Shown here: positions 61,751-64,000 of the stretch, piece after piece
Position numbering within the stretch: position 1 is the stretch's first letter
Layout: each line of letters begins with the position of its first letter
NCBI GenBank assembly: GCA_050261515.1
Contig: JBLNDJ010000017.1
Coordinates: 109,319-173,318 of the forward strand
Reading direction: 5' to 3'
Length of the DNA stretch: 64,000 nucleotides
Source: JBLNDJ01 sp050261515
Lineage (GTDB): Bacteria > Acidobacteriota > Terriglobia > Bryobacterales > Bryobacteraceae
Position numbers and translations under genes: made by a program
Notes under the pieces: model-generated
Seen by the model: only the letters and a program-made list of their open reading frames with translations
The model's database searches: none
What the model was told of the DNA's origin: nothing

Positions 61751-61790
61751 GGCGCGTTTCGATCGCGCCCGGCGCGTTTTGATCGCGCCC
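61751..61790. repeat. Two tandem 20-bp repeats, each a small hairpin
   Basis: GGCGCGTTTCGATCGCGCCC (61751-61770) is followed directly by the same 20 bp with one C-to-T change (61771-61790). Each unit can form GGCGCG/CGCGCC with a 7-nt loop. They lie in the 191-bp gap between the SDR remnant and the convergent AraC gene and could act as a terminator for both. Nothing else is seen in that gap. Confidence 0.75.
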
Positions 61791-61833
61791 CACCACAAAT
61801 CGGCGAAGGAAAGCCTGATGATATGGTTGGCGA

Positions 61834-62727
61834 TTATCCAGCGGACCGTGTAAGCTGGCCCCTCTCCCGGCGGTAGACGAGCGGGGCCACGCCAAACTCG
61901 GCGCGGAAGGCGTGATTGAAATGGGAAACGTCGCCGAAACCGCAATCGAGAGCGATGTCGAGAACCCGCGTTGGTTCCGCCGCAAGCCGCGTTGCCGCAT
62001 TGCGCAGGCGCGTTCGGATGAGATATTGGTGCGGAGTTACACCCGTCAGTTGCTCGAACGTCCGGAGAAAATGGTACCGGCTCAGGCCGGCTTCGCGCGC
62101 CAACTCTCCGAGCCTCAGCCGTCCATCCGCTTCGTGCTCGATCTTCCGTACCGCGCGGGTCACGCGCGCCTCGGCGCTCGAAACTATGGCGGCTGGGCCG
62201 GACCGGCAAACCCCCGCCGCCGTCGCCGCCTTCACGGCCAGTTGCACGCCGAGTTCCTCCCATCGCGCTTCTGCGATGCCTTCTGTAGCCGCCGCTTGCG
62301 CAACCGGCCCCGCCAGCAAGCGCAGCGGGGGCACTCGCAGCGCCCGGAGGAATGGTTGCCCGCCCCGGAGGCCGGTGTCGGCCAGGATTCCCTCGAAGTA
62401 CTCCGGCTCGTAGCGAAACGAGATGCAGCGATCTCCCACCGCGTGTTCGTGGCTGCACTCGAAGTACTGTCCGGGGCTGCCGAGCAGAAGCGAGCCGGGC
62501 GTCATCATCTCCCGGCCGGCCGCGGAGCGGTACTGAAAGCTGCCTTCCAGCACGACCGCAATGCAGAAGCCCGCGTGCTGCTCCTCCACAGGCCGGTCCT
62601 GCGGTCCCGAAGTGCAGATGACGTCGGCGACCGACCAGCCGGCGCCTTGCGCGATTTCCTTAGAGTCGGCCCGTCCCGAATCGACCGCAATTTTCGCCAA
62701 GAGTCTGTCTCCTTCGGCGGAGTACAA
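61834..62727 (-). CDS. AraC-family transcriptional regulator
   Basis: The 297-residue protein has a cupin-like ligand domain (about 40-120) and two C-terminal helix-turn-helices: LGELAREAGLSRYHFLRTFE and VLDIALDCGFGDVSHFNHAF. It is divergent from the small gene at 62761 over 33 bp, its most likely target. The ligand is unknown. Confidence 0.9.
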   Translation of the reverse strand: MYSAEGDRLLAKIAVDSGRADSKEIAQGAGWSVADVICTSGPQDRPVEEQHAGFCIAVVLEGSFQYRSAAGREMMTPGSLLLGSPGQYFECSHEHAVGDRCISFRYEPEYFEGILADTGLRGGQPFLRALRVPPLRLLAGPVAQAAATEGIAEARWEELGVQLAVKAATAAGVCRSGPAAIVSSAEARVTRAVRKIEHEADGRLRLGELAREAGLSRYHFLRTFEQLTGVTPHQYLIRTRLRNAATRLAAEPTRVLDIALDCGFGDVSHFNHAFRAEFGVAPLVYRRERGQLTRSAG

Positions 62728-62760
62728 CTCTCTTTAGATTACCGAATGCGAGGTTTCGCT

Positions 62761-63306
62761 ATGAACACAATGACAGCTACGGAAAAGTCCGGTTTTCATC
62801 CGGCGCTCGCCGCGCCGGGGCGCTCTCCCGAAATCCCCGAATCGGATGACGTGTACGGGTGGTTGGTCGGGAGTTGGGAGCTGGAGGTATACGACTACGA
62901 GTCCGACGGCGAGGTCCGCCGCAGCAAGGGAGAGGCCCACTTCGGCTGGGTGCTCGAAGGACGCGCCGTTCAGGACGTGTGGATCATGCCTCCGCGTTCC
63001 GAGCGCACGCCCGCCCTTGCCGGATGCGGCAACCGGTACGGGACGACACTGCGCGTCTGGGATCCGTCAATCCAGGCCTGGCGCATAACCTGGATCAACC
63101 CGGTCAGCGGCGCTCGCGACGAGTTGATCGGACGGCGAAGCGGCAAGGATATCGTGCAGGTCGGGCATCACAGCGATGGAACACCGATCCGCTGGAGCTT
63201 CACCGAGATCACGCAAGACTCGTTCCTTTGGGTCGGTGAGTCGCTGAGCCCGGACGGGACGACGTCGAAGCTCCAGGCCGAATTTCGCGCCACGCGTACC
63301 CGGTAG
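62761..63306 (+). CDS. Small soluble protein of unknown function (DUF1579-like)
   Basis: The 181-residue protein has no signal peptide. YGWLVGSWELEVYDYESDGE and HFGWVLEGRAVQDVWIMPP resemble the beta-barrel DUF1579/lipocalin-like proteins. GAGG lies 7 nt before ATG 62761. Being divergent from an AraC regulator suggests induction by a small molecule, but the function is not recognised. Confidence 0.6.
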   Translation: MNTMTATEKSGFHPALAAPGRSPEIPESDDVYGWLVGSWELEVYDYESDGEVRRSKGEAHFGWVLEGRAVQDVWIMPPRSERTPALAGCGNRYGTTLRVWDPSIQAWRITWINPVSGARDELIGRRSGKDIVQVGHHSDGTPIRWSFTEITQDSFLWVGESLSPDGTTSKLQAEFRATRTR

Positions 63307-63312
63307 CAACAA

Positions 63313-63345
63313 AAAAGCCCTCCGGCTTCCCGGAGGGCTTTTCTT
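63313..63345. terminator. Bidirectional intrinsic terminator
   Basis: A 10-13-bp stem (AAAAGCCCTCCGG with CCGGAGGGCTTTT) closes a CTTC loop and is flanked by A- and T-runs. It ends the gene at 62761 on the plus strand and the rRNA operon on the minus strand, 6 bp after 5S. Confidence 0.9.
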
Positions 63346-63350
63346 TTTAA

Positions 63351-63468
<118 letters not shown>

Positions 63469-63477
63469 AGATCGTTA

Positions 63478-63551
63478 CAGCTTTCAGCCGTGAGCCTTCG
63501 GTCAACAGAGCGTCCTGATGGCCGGTGGCTGACGGCTGACAGCCGCAGCTG
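63478..63551 (-). other. 23S-5S spacer with an imperfect inverted repeat
   Basis: Within the 135-bp spacer, 63478-63496 (CAGCTTTCAGCCGTGAGCC) and 63527-63551 (GGCTGACGGCTGAC...CAGCTG) can pair with a 6-nt bulge. GGCTGAC is also repeated within the second arm. It may be an RNA-processing stem or a small dispersed repeat. No tRNA is present in this spacer. Confidence 0.45.
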
Positions 63552-63603
63552 AATATTGACGGGCCACTACTTGCCTAAACAATCTATGTCCACAGTGAAT
63601 TTT

Positions 63604-64000
<397 letters not shown>

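Noticed and set aside
61751..61790. CRISPR-like repeat
   Set aside because: Two directly adjacent copies without spacers and no cas genes in the window.

Overview
The window is a GC-rich (about 65%) bacterial chromosome segment. I infer an acidobacterium of the Bryobacterales/Solibacterales type. The reasons are three very large TonB-dependent-receptor-like proteins with an N-terminal carboxypeptidase-regulatory domain, several ROK regulators, exported ThuA, DUF1080 and DUF4091 proteins, Tat-exported enzymes, and many gene starts with a TANNNT box only 7-10 nt away and no Shine-Dalgarno sequence. The lineage is inferred from gene content and was not measured.

Layout. 1-5.7 kb: a truncated exported glycosidase with an apparent frameshift, a PaaI-like thioesterase, an OFA-type MFS carrier, a translationally coupled phenylacetate-CoA-ligase-like gene plus tandem-ACT gene, and a secreted metzincin protease. 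5.8-8.7 kb: a sulfur amino acid operon, cysK - Rrf2 regulator - cystathionine beta-synthase. 8.7-13.4 kb: an exported ADP-ribosylglycohydrolase-like protein, tRNA-Ser(CGA), an outer-membrane barrel protein, recN and a degenerate receiver protein. 13.4-19.4 kb: a tightly overlapping six-gene surface-glycan operon (FkbM methyltransferase, PglD/NeuD-type acyltransferase, DegT aminotransferase, three glycosyltransferases). 19.5-22.1 kb: a coupled amino-acid permease and M20 peptidase.

22.1-43.1 kb looks like a glycan or polymer scavenging island. It holds a ROK regulator divergent from a TonB receptor, a lipoprotein of the sulfatase/alkaline-phosphatase superfamily with an altered active site, and a relic ROK DNA-binding domain. 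A second TonB receptor follows, with a strong promoter and a perfect palindrome at the expected start site. Next come two tandem ROK regulators coupled to a secreted transglutaminase-like protein, a GH20 hexosaminidase, a DUF4091 protein, a cache-like protein and a DUF1080 protein. Receptors, hydrolases and local repressors would together sense, break down and import a polymer, possibly containing amino sugars.

43.1-54.4 kb: beta-carbonic anhydrase, two very small proteins, a DUF308 membrane protein, a third TonB receptor with a DUF5666 partner, an ABC exporter, a Tat-exported HisC-like aminotransferase, an FHA-transmembrane-lytic-transglycosylase fusion, and a Tat-exported TIM-barrel isomerase-like protein. 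54.4-59.0 kb: the translation cluster rplM-rpsI-rpsB-tsf-pyrH-frr, followed by a LOG-family gene. It carries a long inverted repeat between rpsB and tsf. 59.1-63.3 kb: a tandem ThuA protein, two decaying genes (VOC and SDR remnants), an AraC regulator and a divergent small protein. 63.3-64 kb: the end of an rRNA operon on the minus strand (5S and the 3' part of 23S). I saw no insertion sequence, prophage or CRISPR array.
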